Part shown: piece by piece, positions 24,454 to 38,792 of the stretch
How the letters are laid out: the number at the start of each line of letters is the position of its first letter
Numbering within the stretch: the stretch's first letter is position 1
Assembly: GCA_900239685.1 (NCBI GenBank)
Contig: OENT01000950.1
Span: 1-64,000 of the forward strand
Origin: Rotaria macrura
Lineage: Eukaryota > Rotifera > Eurotatoria > Philodinida > Philodinidae
Direction: 5' to 3'
DNA length: 64,000 bases
The notes under the pieces: model-generated
The model's input: only the letters and a program-made list of their open reading frames with translations
Databases searched by the model: none
Told to the model about the DNA's origin: nothing
Program-made: the position numbers and the translations under genes

Positions 24454-27400
24454 ATGTCGCTGTGCTCAAATTATGAACGGAAAAGTCGTTCAGAAGAAAA
24501 AGTAGAATATCTTATTTTCACTGTTGACGTTTTTCTATATGTTTTATATAGGAAAACGAGCGAGTGATTGTGGTACCGGATATGATTTCAGATGATGAAT
24601 ATTGGTGTTCTTCATGTTCATCAAGCAATGAATCAGAATTAATGTCATTCGATACTAGAAAATTATGGCAAGATATTGCTCATATAATCAAATGTATTTA
24701 TCGAGAAACAGATAACGATTTTGCAGGTTAGTGTTATCGTCATAGTAAATCGCAAAAAGTACTAACAATCGTCGACTAATTTTTACCTTTTGAGTCGATT
24801 ACTTTGTCGGTTGGATAAACTTTTCGTATGTGAACGATCGGCTAGCTCAGGTAGATATTGGATTAGGATGATTTGAAAAAAACCTACAGCTCATCAAAAT
24901 GTGATTGTGCGTGGGTTGATCATGAATGTTGACTACGGCGCTTCGATCTTGAAATAGCATTTATCTCATTATGATATGCCTATGCCTTGTTCATGTTTGC
25001 TTATATTTATCGTTTAGAAAATCATTCGTCGAATGATCTATCTAAAGCAAAACAATATGTACAGATGTAATTATAAAATGCATAATTTAGTTCTTATATG
25101 AATAGTTTGCTTTATTGTCTTAGACTAACTCAATTCGATGCTGAATTTTTGTTCCATATGATTGAATTGATTGTATTGGAGTATGTAAATGAAATACGAA
25201 ATCAAGTGCTAAAACGTTCTCAAGCATGTTTAAAAACATCCAATGATGTACAATTATTTATTTCGTATCTTTTGGATGAATACTGCACATTCATACACGC
25301 AGCTAAAAACGTTTCAACCATTATTGCTTATTTAGTTCGTATTGAGTTTGAAACAAATGAAATCATATATATATATATATGTATATGAATATACTGTTTC
25401 TTGTAGGAAGAACATTATTTAAAAACGTTTCACTTAACATGGCTATTGTATAATAAACATTTATATGAAAAATTAGTTTATATGGATAAAAACATTCAAC
25501 ATTCAATGTCAACTATGATTGATTTACTTCAACCGTTAAATGCTCATAATGAAGATTATTCGCCAGCTGAATACACACAATTATTAAATCGATTTTTAAC
25601 ATTTGATGAAGAAATGTTAGAAGTCGCTTGCCTCTATAAAGATTGTCAAATAAGAATGACTTCGAACTCACGAAATTCCTCGATTAAAAAACGAAGTCAA
25701 ATGAGTACTATTATAACAGCGAAAAAGAAGAGAATCTGTAGAAAGTCACGCATTAACAAAACTACTCGACGATTATCCAAGGAAATTTCCAACAAGTGAG
25801 CATGATCGAAACTAAACATAGTTCTTTCAAAGCCTATTATATAAATGATGATCTATTAATGAAGAGAATTTCTGTTCAACATAGACGAGCAATGAACAAC
25901 ATTTTATCTTTGTCGAACTCTGATTTTCGTTTAGAGAAAATTGAAAAATTATAGCCACATGACGACATTTCTGTCTATGAGAAAAATCAGAAAACAAGAT
26001 TTCATTCCAAAAAAAAGAAACGAGAGAAAAATTTTTCAGATGACCTCAAAATCTAGGAAAAATATGATTGCTTATCAACATGAATTCGATAGTAGTTACC
26101 GTAACTATTCTTGTGACCACCATCGAAAAGCATGAATTATTTTGATAGTAATAGGACGAGTCTGCCCTTAATAGTACTGGTGCTAAATATCGTTTCACAA
26201 TCTTTTACTGGATATCGAATTAATAAAATCACAATGTTGCAAGTCGCAAATAAGGTTTTTATTCTATTATTTATTTCAGTTCGCCAATGAATACTCTACG
26301 TGTTCCATCAACGTACAATTCATCAATAGTACCTGATGAATCTCAACAGGAGTCACATGGTACATCAAAAGGTTCCGATATTGATGGTAAAGAGTCTTCT
26401 TCAATAATGGTCTCTTTTGACGAATATCAAGTGAATAATAATATCTCATCATCATCATCATCATCAAATGTTATGCAGGAAACATCGCATAGTTTGATTG
26501 AAAATGATATAACTAATAACTTTCATGAACAATCAATTCACGGAAATATAAATGATGTCTCCGTTGTGTCACAAATTCAAAATGAAATGGATGAATGTAA
26601 GTTGAATGACAAAACAGCAGAAGATAACGAAGAACATCCAAACACAACGACAAATGACATTACAAAAAAGGATAAACAACACATATCTGATGGTAAACAT
26701 AGTATATACACGAATCTTGTATCATATTTTGTATTCAAAAGTTTCACAATATGACACCATGTCATAGCTTTTCATCAAATTTTTTATCAGCTTTTGAAAT
26801 CAGAAAAAGTTGGGCTATATATTGTTTTTCGTTTCAAAATTTCTAGAACAACTGTGACAATCTAATGGATCAACATGTTGTTGACGTTAACGATGATGGC
26901 TAGTTAAGTCACAATAGCTACAAGACTTTCCACGAGCATTCGAGAATAATTATGTGCCGTTCTTTCATCGAACGTTTTCGGTTCATTAATAAAATAAATA
27001 AACAAAATACGAAACTATTAGAGCGATCCAACAAAAAACATCTACTAGTTCTAGTTGCAGTAGATGTAAAAAAGAAACTTCTAAACCATTTAATTTTCCA
27101 GTTTGTACATATAGAGCATTGCGATCGATTTTTGATAGTTGAATGATTGAAATTCATTATTTCAATCTCGAGTAAACATAATAAGTAATTAAGTCTCATT
27201 GAAATGAAAACTACGTGCTCAGAATCTTATTGGTGTGTAAACGAGATTAGTGAGAATCTTCGGAAATTTGCCTGTCATCCTACATCTATACCTTAATATG
27301 TTTAGATCCCTGTCATATTATCAATCAGCTTTCCTTTACCAATGATTTGTTGTAGACACTTATCGATTGTTCTATTTTAGAAACTTCAAGAAAAAAGTCC

Positions 27401-29709
27401 AAATCAAATAAACGCTCCTCAAAGCATCGAAATGAAAAGCCAATAGCCGTGCCGAGTACTCCATCTTCGGCAACATTATTATCGAAAACTTCATTGACTC
27501 CTGATTCAATTCTTCTGCCTAAGCCACCATTATCAACAACATCAAAATTTCCAGCTGATTTTCGTTCACTAGCTATTCCCTTATTGAATGAAACAGAAAT
27601 ACCAGCATGTTCATCACTTTTATCAGCTAAAATTCAATCAGTTTCATTCACAGCTGGAACATTTGGTTCAATAACAGCAAATGAATCGGCTCGTTTACCA
27701 TCTACGAACCAGAAAAGTTTAAGCATCAATTTATCACGTAAAAAAAGTCTATACTCAATCTAACTTCATTATTTTCATTCTATCGATAGTTAATATGAAT
27801 TTTTTTCGTAGGTTCATTCATTAAATCGGGCCCATCCATTGCATATAATAATCTTGATGAACTTCTTCGCCAAGCTGCATCAAACGAAGACATTTCTGCA
27901 CTACTATCTTCATTTGGATCACCAAAACCAACCGATGATGAACAAATATCTTCTACCAACGACAAAGATTATGATTATTTTCATTGTGATACATTTTCCG
28001 AGTCCGATTCATCGACAACTAATAGCTGCGCTACTTGCATGTCTCTAACAACGAACACAAGTCAGACAGGTGGTTCGATTCAACGTGATCTAGAAAACAA
28101 AGAACGATTGAAACTTAAACTCACGAAACGTATTGTCGGAAATACTAAAGATGATGAAGTTAAATCATCGACCACAAACAAATCAAAAACTACACCATGC
28201 GATAAAAATATTGATGAGTTAGTTAAATTTATAGATGGAGATGCAACCGTTTCGGATGAATTAACAAAGAAAAAGAACAAGAAGAAAAAAAATCGACGAG
28301 TGAAAACAAAGCCAACCCCTGAAGATATCAGCGAGAAAACAACAAATTTACTGACAACAACGAATCCTATTATTGATACCTCACAGGTTTCATCAAAGCG
28401 AAAACAAAAGGAGAAGTTGAAGCTAGAACAGCAACAACAACAACAAAATCAATCCAACGAATTGTCTCCTATAGAATCTAGTGCACCAGCTGAAGAAAAG
28501 GCGTCGTGGGAAAAAGTTGACTCTGTTCAAACAAATGTTTGTCTTAAAGCAGCAAGCCCCGTACTGTCGAAAGAAGAAGAAGAAGAAGAAGAAGAAGAAC
28601 AGCAACACGAACAAGAAAAAGAAGAAGCAGTTAATTGGATAACGATTTCTCGTAAACAGAGTAAACATAAAACAACATCGATACCTACTAGATCATCTGT
28701 CGCAGAGTCTACTGTACCATTGAAAACTTTTCAACTAAAACGACAAACAACCTCCGCTAGAACAAAGCCTATTAATCCTTCTACTTTGGTTCAACCAAAA
28801 GCAACACCAGGAACAGTACGAGTTAGTAAAAACAATCAAAATCAATCCGTTGCATCAACGTCACCACGCGTGCAAACCAGAGTGAAAAATGATAATTCAA
28901 AAAGTGAACAACCAAAACAAGAGCCAGTTTCTGCTTGGAATATTGATAAACAAATTCGAGGTATATAAACTTTTCGAAATGTGTTCGTAGAAAATTGCAT
29001 AGTTTTTCATATTCATTTAGTAACACCATCATCGAATCTTCTTGCTACAACACCAGCATTCGTCCCATCTTCTTCTCTCTTATACCCAAAGAAAGTTGAT
29101 GAGACTTTTCGATTCGACGAGCCGTCATCTTCTTTTTTGAATTCAAACGAGTATCTTCATCTACCTAGTTCTACTCTACAACCGAAACCGTCGTTTTGTG
29201 CAACACCTGGTCGTATTAATACTATTCCGTCTTGTTGCATTCAACGACCATCATCGGAGCCACGCAGTTCTTTTTTACCGTATACATCAATGAATCCTCA
29301 TTTTAGTGATGCAACTTCAACATGGAATGATGCACATAAAAGAAATTCTAATGAATCCCAATGGAAAAATTGTGATGAAGAAAAATTCCTAACATCAACA
29401 AGTTCAAATGATTTCCCACTTTATGATCCATTTAATAGTGGTACTGGACTTCCTATTCTATCATCTGCATTACGGACCAATGGATTTGATGGTATAGAAA
29501 ATTGTGCATTTTATGATGAATCTAATTTTTTCTTTGAAATTGAAGGACTTCTCCTTAGTTTACCTACTTCAAACAATCATGACGTTGACGAGATGAATTT
29601 ATTCGACAAAGAACTTGAAGATTTTAAAAAGTACGTCATATTTTATGACACATCAAATAGATCTATGGTGTATGCTTTTGTTTTTAGATATTACATCGAT
29701 AAAATTTGA
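24454..29709 (+). CDS. FAM193-like protein
   Basis: Ten exons in my model: 24454-24501, 24552-24726, 25018-25066, 25124-25334, 25407-25795, 26280-26692, 27381-27737, 27812-28960, 29021-29630, 29688-29709; 1140 residues in one frame. N-terminal third: helical region (LTQFDAEFLFHMIELIVLEY, EEHYLKTFHLTWLLYNKHLY). Middle: disordered, basic and Ser-rich, with a Cys/Ser patch (HCDTFSESDSSTTNSCATC), a poly-Ser run (about 26442-26466), a Gln run and a poly-Glu run coded by nine GAA codons (28573-28599). C-terminus: VDEMNLFDKELEDFKK, resembling the conserved FAM193 C-terminal domain (acidic, ending E.E.FKRF). FAM193 function is unknown; human FAM193A has about 1265 residues. The 5' end is the least certain part; an upstream exon is possible. 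The family call rests mainly on the C-terminus and general layout. Confidence 0.5.
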
Positions 29710-32700
29710 ACAAGCTCAAATGAACAAGTGCAAACCGAGGTTTTATTCATCAGTTGTAACAAATGAATATTTTTAATATTTTTAATCAATATTCTCATGT
29801 ATCTCGTTTTTGTTGTATACAGCTAACACATATTTTGCGAGAGAAGAAACATCAACGAACTTGAGAAAGCAATACAAATACATATACATAAACGTATAAA
29901 GAAGTGTTCATTTCTTTTGATTTTGCACTTGTTGTTGTCTTAAACGTGTATGATCACTGAAGAATTAAAAATGAAAGGCAAGACAAGTATATATATTGAG
30001 AAGTATGATCGATATATTTTGTGATGTTAGTTCATTTCACTTGACGATTGTGTTTTCATTTCGAACAAATAAGGCAAACGAATTGATGTTTAAGATAGAA
30101 GTTCTTGTTTACAATTCTTCGTGGTCTATCACATTATCAATAATGGAATATAGCCAAATTTTTAAATTAATTTCGACCATGTTTTTCACGAAGCTTTCTT
30201 AAGTATACGTTTGTAAAAATACAAACTTTTGCAAGATCAATTTAGAGTATGCAAACATTATCCTCTTCAATCTAACTCTGAACTTCCATTCACGTTGAAC
30301 ATAATCAATTATGGTTGTATGATAGGACTAGCTTGATATCATTCATGATAATAGATCTTGTAACGTTGGGCCCAGCTATTTTCGTTCGTGTTGGCATATT
30401 AATAAGGCCCCTGAAGATTAATACTGACGCTAAGAAAAATGGTCACAGACCTTGGCTAGGATGATGAGCTCATCGCGGAAACTGTCCTGTAGGTGTTCAC
30501 TTGTACTTGTTTTTCCAAAGTCAACATATTCACATAGATGGCCTTAGTATTTGTAAATTTTCCGTCACAAACCTCGGGACTCAAAACTGTGTGTTCGATG
30601 ACGAATTAAATGTTTGTATGCTGATATTTGAATACTGCGAACGTGTTTGGTTTTCAAGATGTTGCCTACTTTCTTGGAAGCTGAAATAAGGCGTTAGATA
30701 TGATGTTTTCATACGTTAAGTGAATAACATCTTTAAAAAATGAAAAAAAAAATATCCTTTTCTAAGAGATCCTATACTTGTAGTCTAATTAATTCTATTT
30801 TCGTTCAAGTATAACTTATTAATTGACTGCTCTAACGCCAGCAACTCTGAAGTCTGACTAGACAACGGAGAATAGCTTGTTTCTAGTTAAAGCTACGGAA
30901 TTCTCTTGATAGAATGAGTGACTTCTTTAATTAAGATCTACTCTTTTCGATTCTCAACGGGATCCGAGAAAAATTTTATTTTCCATGCGGATTTAAAGAG
31001 GTTTCAACGATGGTTTTTCAATTACCTAGATCCTTTAGCAACATTCTATGATAATAAGAAATATAATCAATAGTTAGATTTACTTGAAAGCTAGTGTCGA
31101 GGAGTTGAAATTCAAGTCATTTTCATGATTTCAATCTTAGTGTTCTCTCAAGTCACATATGCAGTTGTGGTCTGTACTCAAATCTGTTACCGTAACAATA
31201 CTCTTGTCGCATATAGTTATTTTATCTCTCTACTACTAACAGTTTTTATTCATTGCTCATCGCTACCTTTTCATTATGTCGCTAGGAGGGGGATATGGAG
31301 AGGTTCCGCCTATCGGAATGATACGTATAAAAACATTAAATTCATCATTTTGGACTTCCCATTCGTGACTAAATTCGATATCTTCTAGCCGTAGTATGCC
31401 AGAAATTCAAAGGACTACAGTAAAACTATCCCAGGGCCGATATGATCAATTCAAGAGATATATTCAGACAAGAAACTGCATAGATCACACATCATCCCAT
31501 GATCGCCTTTAAGCTCTATTACTTACTGAAAATCTGTAAAAAGTAATATCAGAAAAAAAAGACACGAATACATTGATGATAAGTCAGTATGGTAAGGGTT
31601 TAAACTTTAAGCAGTCGCCAACTCAAATTATTTTCATAGACGTATTACCATACAACGAGCTTTTTCGTCATGGAGTAGTAAACACTTCTTCGTAGAACAT
31701 CATCTATATATATATATATATATTACGACAAGCGATAGGGGTTATACGGCAAAGAAATGATAACACCGTATCGTATACTTGAAGAGACAAATTTCATAAA
31801 GTACTGCAATTAACCATAAAGTACGTGAACGATTGATCTCTCGATGGATGATGAAAAGATATCGGTTGTTTCTTTTACAATATTCATTGGAATGCGTTTG
31901 CATAGAGAATGATTCACATGTATATTGAGGTTGATGATGTATAATAGAACATGCGTGAAATTTACTAATGGTTCTAAATGTCAAAGAATCACGGGAAAAT
32001 GATTTGTTATGCATAGATTCTCACGAATAAAAATCAAACGAGCGTATCCTATGTTATTGAACTATGTGATGGAAATTTTATGTGCACATAACAGTGTCGT
32101 GAGACAGGAAAAATTAATTACGTATGAAGAAGCATAGATGACTGATTTTAATAAGATAATGATAAGATGATTTTGTCTGGAAAATTAATAGAACTTCAAG
32201 CTGTTTCTAATTGTCGATCTGTGATGAAAAAAAAATGTGTGTAAGTATAAGAATCTTTATCTGATTTTCATCAACGTAAGTTTATTGCATGAACACAATG
32301 AAGCGAATGCTCTACGACGAATCAATCCATCTCTAAATTTACAAGGCACCTCTGTTGAGTGTTTTATTCTTTTATTATGTTCGACCAATTGTTCAAGTTT
32401 TTTTCTTGCCCTTGAACTTTGTTCTTTAGTGAATTCTGAATGAATCATCGTTAATATAGAGTTTTTGATCATTTTTCACTATTCGATGAAGACTTGATTC
32501 TTATATGTCGTATGGCTTATTCAAATTTCTACTTGACACTTACTTTTCTCATTTCAACACATGCTTGACTTTTTGAACCATTTGATGCATTTAAACAAAT
32601 CATAATATGCTCAACGAGCTTGACGAATGTAGAGTCAGCTTCGTATGTATCATCTTAGTAGATCACTTCTAAATATTATGCGGTCGAAAGAAAACGCTAA

Positions 32701-35165
32701 GTCCAGAAAGTCCTTGGATGGACCATTAAAATCTTTGTAATAGACGAAATACTTTTGTTTCAAATATCAGTACTACTTTTTTCGAAACTAATGTATGCTG
32801 AGTTGAAATAGAATGCAACACATAGTTTCTGATTGAGAATGAAAAGACAAGAAGAATCTTTAATGCAACTGTCTTCAAAAACATTAAAAATGAATAGAGT
32901 TGTCAGCAAAATACTGAGGGACTTTCATTCTCTCGAAGATATCAATTTTATTAGTAACTATTATAGATGAGAATGAATGATCAAAGAATACTTGACTTTG
33001 TTGTTCGTATTCAGCCAATTATTAGCCAAGCAATGAATGTTTTAGTGATAATCAGAAACTAACGACTGTTACATTGCTTCATCGAATGATATGAAAATGG
33101 TATACGACACATGAAATAGATAGATGAAGCGATAGAATCTCATTGATACTTCTGCATAAATAAAGCTTCCAGAAGACATCATTTCAATCAATAATAACTT
33201 CAGATTTTGTCAGCAGTTCAGTCGATCGTCATCATCTGATTTATCGTATCTATCAATTAAAATCTGTTATTTATGAAGCAATACAGTATGGAAATGAATC
33301 TAAGATACTTTCAGCTCAATTCCTGAAGAATGCAACTTCGACATGCGATAGATCTCTCAAATATGAAAGCAAGAATCATGCCAAGATCGGTCATTTAATA
33401 GATCAAGATTGGATAGATTAATATTTTCTAGTTGTCCTTCCCGGCTTATATCCCGAGGACACCAACTTGTCTTTTATTCTCGTACTTTTCTTAGAAAACA
33501 AATTCAAACGGTGCCTGTAATATTGATCAATCACATCTTCGAGTGTTTTTAGAAATGATATTTGTATTTATAAACATTGCTGCTTAGGATAGAATACGAA
33601 AGTAAGAACAGAACATCTGACTATCTATCAAAGTTGTTTCTGAATTAGGGATGCCAAGCAATGATGATGATGATCTTACTCACTAGAATGAATAAACCTG
33701 CTTTTCTAAGGAAAAGAAACAAAATTCATTAATAGTTTCATTGTGTACGACGAGCAAAGTCGAACGAGCTTACTCGATCGGTCAATGTCAAGAAAGTTTT
33801 CATGGCAACAATACGGTACTCATTTCAGCCATACTTCTCACAATCATTAAACATGTTTCTTTGTTTTTATCACCATGTCTATAATCAGAATGTATGTATC
33901 TTAAATAATACTTACAAAATGTGTCGAATGATTTCATTGTCTGATAGAGGTTGCCCTGTGATTCAATTATGAAACGATTTTTAACGAACATAGGGAATCT
34001 AGAATTTTTCTTTACTATTACATTATTGATTGTATTATCATCTTTTGAGCAACTGAAAGAATAGCATTGCTTTTGTCGTCAGTGTATGATGTTCATTGCG
34101 CTACTTCGAAACATCAGTTCTATCTACGTCATGCAGAACATACGTTTTTGTAGGAGAAAGAAGATGAAGGAGAAGTGAGCAGAGCGAAACGGATAATTCA
34201 TGACTAAACGCGACAGGCAGCTACAATCGATCATGAAGTGAAAGTTTCTAGTTTTAAAGTACTGGATTGCTAATCTAACATTATCAGACCAAATAGAAGA
34301 TCAATAAACGTTAAGCTCTTTTTACCAACACACAATTCTATAAAAGATTCCATCTTTCAGGTAAATCACGTAATATTTTGTGAAAACACTTTTATTGCAA
34401 CAATATATGGTAGCAGAATGAAGCAAAATCTCGTTATAATGCAATCTTTTTGAAACTGAAACGTGTAACTCAAATATATTCTTCACTTCCTTTCAATTAA
34501 TGCACAATACTCATGATAAACAATTTCTCATAGACGAACTACTTGACAATAATAATCAATCAACAGAGTACATATGTAGTTTATTTGATTTTTACATCAC
34601 TCATTAGTCCGTTAAACAAACCTGTTAGGTGTACAATCAGTCTCAAAGTACTATTATGTATATCTTCATCTGTTTGATCCTATGTAGATGTGTAAGTAGT
34701 TTTTTAAGTATTTGTGACTTAATTAATTTGCAATTAATTGTATCGATTATTAGACCACTATAGCCAATCATTATATCAGTATCTATCATCCTTGAAATCT
34801 TGAATATCAATCTCAACCTAAAAACAAGTAATTGACACTATGCTGAACGCATATCATTTTATCTCAGTCATTTGAATTTCAAACAGCACTCTAAAAACAA
34901 TTGTCATTCATGTAGAGCATTCTATGTTTTATTGTTAAGATCATGTTAACCTTCTTTTCCCTTTTCGTAAGGGATTCTGGTTAGATATTTGGACTAAAAT
35001 GTTCTAGATTGATTAAATCAATAATATGTGAATTCTGTGAAGAGTCATTAGATGTCTCGATAATATCCACCAATTATCGGTTTCTTTCAACGATTTAAAA
35101 AAGTTACAGAAAAAATCATTTCAAAGTTATGACGACAATCGACATCTGTCTGCAAACATCAGACA
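29710..35165. other. Gene-poor spacer of about 5.5 kb
   Basis: No recognised gene. Contains an (AT)n tract at about 31704-31723. A basic coding-like frame on the minus strand near 32257-32440 (TKEQSSRARKKLEQLVEHNK) stands out slightly but has no exon partners that I can join. Confidence 0.4.
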
Positions 35166-38100
35166 TTAACGCATGCTAAAAATTGCTTCTACAGTTGTGC
35201 GCATACTTTTTACATCTTCATGATCATGTGGGTGGGTCTTCAAAAGTTGATCGATTCCTTTGAGATAAGCATCGATTGCCTCATCAAATCTTTTGAGATT
35301 GACTAGAGTTGTTGCTAAGTTTACATATGTTGTAGAAATCGTTGGTGCATCATCAGGCAATGTACTTAATTCGATATCCAACGTCTTTTGATAGAGAGGT
35401 AATGCCTCGTTGAACTTCTTTAACTGATAGAAACAGCTAGCTATTCTATGGTAGATCGCAGCTAACTGTGAGTTATTATCACTCATATATGTAAGAATGA
35501 GAGGAAGAGCTTCTTGATAATAAATAAGAGCTTCAGAAAGTTTATCTTGTCGATGGAGAATTACTCCGACATTATAAATAAATAGACCAAGTTTTGATAC
35601 GTCAGGATTCAATTTTTCATGTAATTGTTCTATTGCTTTATGGCCATACTTTAGTGCCTCATCATATTGTGACATATTCTCGTGTGTACTAGATATTTTG
35701 AAGTATGTAACAGCAATAGTCGGATGATCATTGGCTAGAGTCTTTTGTTCTATTTCTAATGTTTTATTATAGAATATTAATGCATTACGATAATTCTTCA
35801 AGTTGGAATAAGTATCGGCTATACGATAGTACAATCCCACTAGAACTTCTGCATCGTCATCTACGACAGAATTCGAGATAGCGACGCCTTCTTCGTAATA
35901 GGTAACTGCTTCGGAATATTCTTCTTGTTCAAAAAGAATATTTCCAATGCCAAATATGTATTTGACTAATTCTGATGTATTTGGATTAGATTGTTTACGT
36001 AATTGTTCTATTGCTTTATGCCCATATTTGAGTGCCTCATCGTATTGTAACATTTTCTGGTGTGCACTAGATATTTTGAAGTATGTAACAGCAATAGTCG
36101 GATGGTCATTGGCTAGAGTCTTTTGTTCTATTTCTAATGCTTTTTTATAGAACATCAATGCATAAGGATAATTCTCCAAATTAGAGTAAGCCTCTGCTAC
36201 ACGATAGTAGTTCATAGCTAGAGATGAATCTGAATCACCTACAACCGTAGTAAGAGTCAAATCAATGCTTTCTTCGTAGTATTCAATTGCTTTCCGGTAT
36301 TCTTTCTTCTTGTGAAGAATATTTCCTATCTGGCTGATGCATTTGCTTAATTCTGCTGGGCTAGGATCACATCGTTTCCTTAATTGCTTCACTGCTTTAT
36401 GTGCACATTCTAATGCGTTGTTATATTGTGCACTGCCATCATAAGCAGTTGACAAGTTAAAGTAGCTTATAGCAATTGTCGGATGATCATCGGGAAGAGA
36501 GCTCAACTCTATGTCCAGCACTTTCTGATAATTTGCTATTGAATCAGCATACTTCTCTTGTCGCAAGTAAGCATTGCCCAGAAGAGTATATGTATTCGCA
36601 AACGAAGGATGATTGGGTAACAAATATTGCTTTTGTACATCCAGAGCACGATTGAAATGATTAATCGCTTCTTTGTATTGACCTTGCGTGAGACTTAATT
36701 GTCCGGTTCTTAGAAAACAATTTGCAGAAGAAACGGGATCCGAATTTGAGATTGCCGACTGAATTTCCAAAGCCTTTTCATTGTATATTGCTGAAAAATA
36801 TAGCATATAATTTTCAAAAATGCATTATTTTGTCACTTTATGAACCTATGTATAATTGAACTGTATTCCTCTTTAATTCAAATAATTTTAAACTGAAAAT
36901 AGTGAGTGATTTCAATAGAAAGAAAATTATAGGCTATTATTCGGTCTTTTCATGTAATTTGTTTTGAGATTTAAAGATATGTCGTTTAAAAAAAAGAAAT
37001 ATTAAATCTAGCGAATCAAGAAAAGTAGCTGACCTGCTTTTTCATAATCTTGCTGGCGATAAGACGTGTGCCCTATGGTACTATACAGATTAAGCAGTGC
37101 TGGATCAATGTCAGTACTATGCTTTTGTCGAAATTCTAGTGCACGTTTCTGATACTGAGCCGCGTCGTCATAGCATTCCAAAGCTTCATAAACAGCGGCG
37201 ATATTCATGCAGTAAGTACAAACAGAATCTACATCAAGTTTCGATGCATTCATTTGGCAGTCCAGTGCCAACTGATGAAAGGTGAGCGCCATTTGATGGT
37301 CTTTGTTAGCATGATGAACACTACCGATATTGTTATATGTTGGAGAAAGAGCTTGGTGATCGGCTGGAAGATACTTCAAATAGACATTGAGCGCTTCTTC
37401 TAAAGATTCGAGAGCATTCGTATGGTTTCCTGCTGATAAGTATGCCGAGCCCAATGCATGTTTCATTTCAGCAAGTATAAGTGGCTGTTCTGGAGGAAAC
37501 TCATTTTCAACAAAAATTTTAACCAGCGGGTCAAGCATCTTATATTGACCCATTTCGTCCACAAGCTTGATTAGACCTATCAATGGATGACTACTGCGTG
37601 TTCGTGCACGCATACGCTCTGTATATTGTTCAAGATTGATGTCTATTTCGTCACTCGACGTCAGATGCACACGCCATTGATCTTCGATCGATTTTTCAAT
37701 GGTATCAATACGAAATACGGTTCCCATTGTAAACAAAATTTCTTGTTCCGTTCCTTCATAATAGCTCATGCTGCCAACACTGATGAATGAACATTGTTGA
37801 ATATTTGGGTCAACATTGATAGAAAAAATGATTGATGTTTGATCAGACAAGTATTTGAATGGTTCTGCAAATTGTAGAGCTATGTTTTCATCGAGGCTCG
37901 TCGAAAGAAAACTGCTGAATGAGATAAGACCACCGATGCCATTCTTCAATTTATTGAATTCATCGGTAGGCATACCTTGACCACGAAATACATTGATACA
38001 CCTTTGGGATGCTGATTGTTCAGTAGCAATGGTCCGTATTTGTTGATTTAGATGACGAAGAAAGTAGCGAAGCTTGTAGAGAACATTTGGTTCAGAAGAC

Positions 38101-38792
38101 GACAATGCCTTGTTGACAATTCTATGAAGAAAACATTCACGTGTATACCAATAAACAGAATGCTCGACGAAGAATTCTCGTTCAAATTCGTCAACTATTC
38201 TAAGTTCAGTTTCATTATTCATACAATATGTTCGGCAAAACGTCATCATTTGTGTTTTTGATTCATCTTCAGAGTCATTCGTGTGATTTTTCAATAAAAT
38301 TTCTTTGATTAATTGAGTGTACATAAACGAAGGATCTTGGCGCTTTCCTCCTGCAATTTCTGATGGTGCAATAAATGAGATAGCCACTGATTCATTCCGA
38401 TATTGTATGGCATCTTCTTTCAACTGTTCAATTAGTGATTGTAGATCGTTGCACACATGATCCCTAACTTTCTCATAATCGTTTGTCCAAGATAAGTGAT
38501 TCGATGGATTCGAACAATATATGTAAATGGACTGTAATTGTGCTAATGAGTGAATAGGTGGAATAACGTTTTCACCCAACGATTCGGACAAGATAAGAAA
38601 AACTCGTTCAGATGAAGCATTTCGATCGGTTAGATAACGAACACACAGATTTGGATCAGAAAATGTTTCTATGGAATCGACAATCACACGAAGAAAATCA
38701 CAAACTTTGGAGCGATTATTCGATATATTAGCACTGGTGTCGAGCCAGATGACGATTATTCGTCCGGTTTTACTCCGAGAAGAAGTTGGCAT
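35166..38792 (-). CDS. ADP-ribosyltransferase with TPR repeats (bdelloid-type ART-TPR)
   Basis: Two exons, 38792-37034 and 36790-35166, across a 243-bp intron; 1127 residues. Residues about 10-130 form a bdelloid-type N-terminal domain (RIIVIWLDTSANI, VFLILSES). The ART domain spans about 210-390 and shows the arginine-specific R-S-ExE triad: Arg in INVFRGQG, Ser in FLSTSLDEN, and EQE in YYEGTEQEILF. This class transfers ADP-ribose from NAD+ to arginine. From about residue 430 to the end lies an array of about 42-residue kinesin-light-chain-type TPRs (DHQALSPTYNNIGSVH, DHPTIAVTYFKISS), a protein-binding scaffold. No signal peptide or membrane segment, so it is probably cytosolic. The splice restores the TPR reading YEKAAIYNEKALEIQ. 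The catalytic triad is intact. The target is unknown. Confidence 0.88.
35631..36178 (-). repeat. Duplicated 126-residue TPR block in the ART-TPR gene
   Basis: Coding DNA at 36009-36178 and 35631-35800 is nearly identical with a 378-bp offset (three TPR units). Both copies encode LEIEQKTLANDHPTIAVTYF and YDEALKYGHKAIEQL. Other TPRs in the same protein are much less alike, so this pair is a recent duplication or has been homogenised by gene conversion. Confidence 0.85.

Noticed and set aside
25937..26135. Possible extra FAM193-like exon (basic, Ser-rich)
   Set aside because: It can be entered in frame but has no good donor for leaving in phase; joining 25795 directly to 26280 keeps frame without it.
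32257..32472. Basic minus-strand frame (RARKKLEQLVEHNK)
   Set aside because: Protein-like locally, but isolated in a 5.5-kb blank region with no splice partners; insufficient for a gene call.
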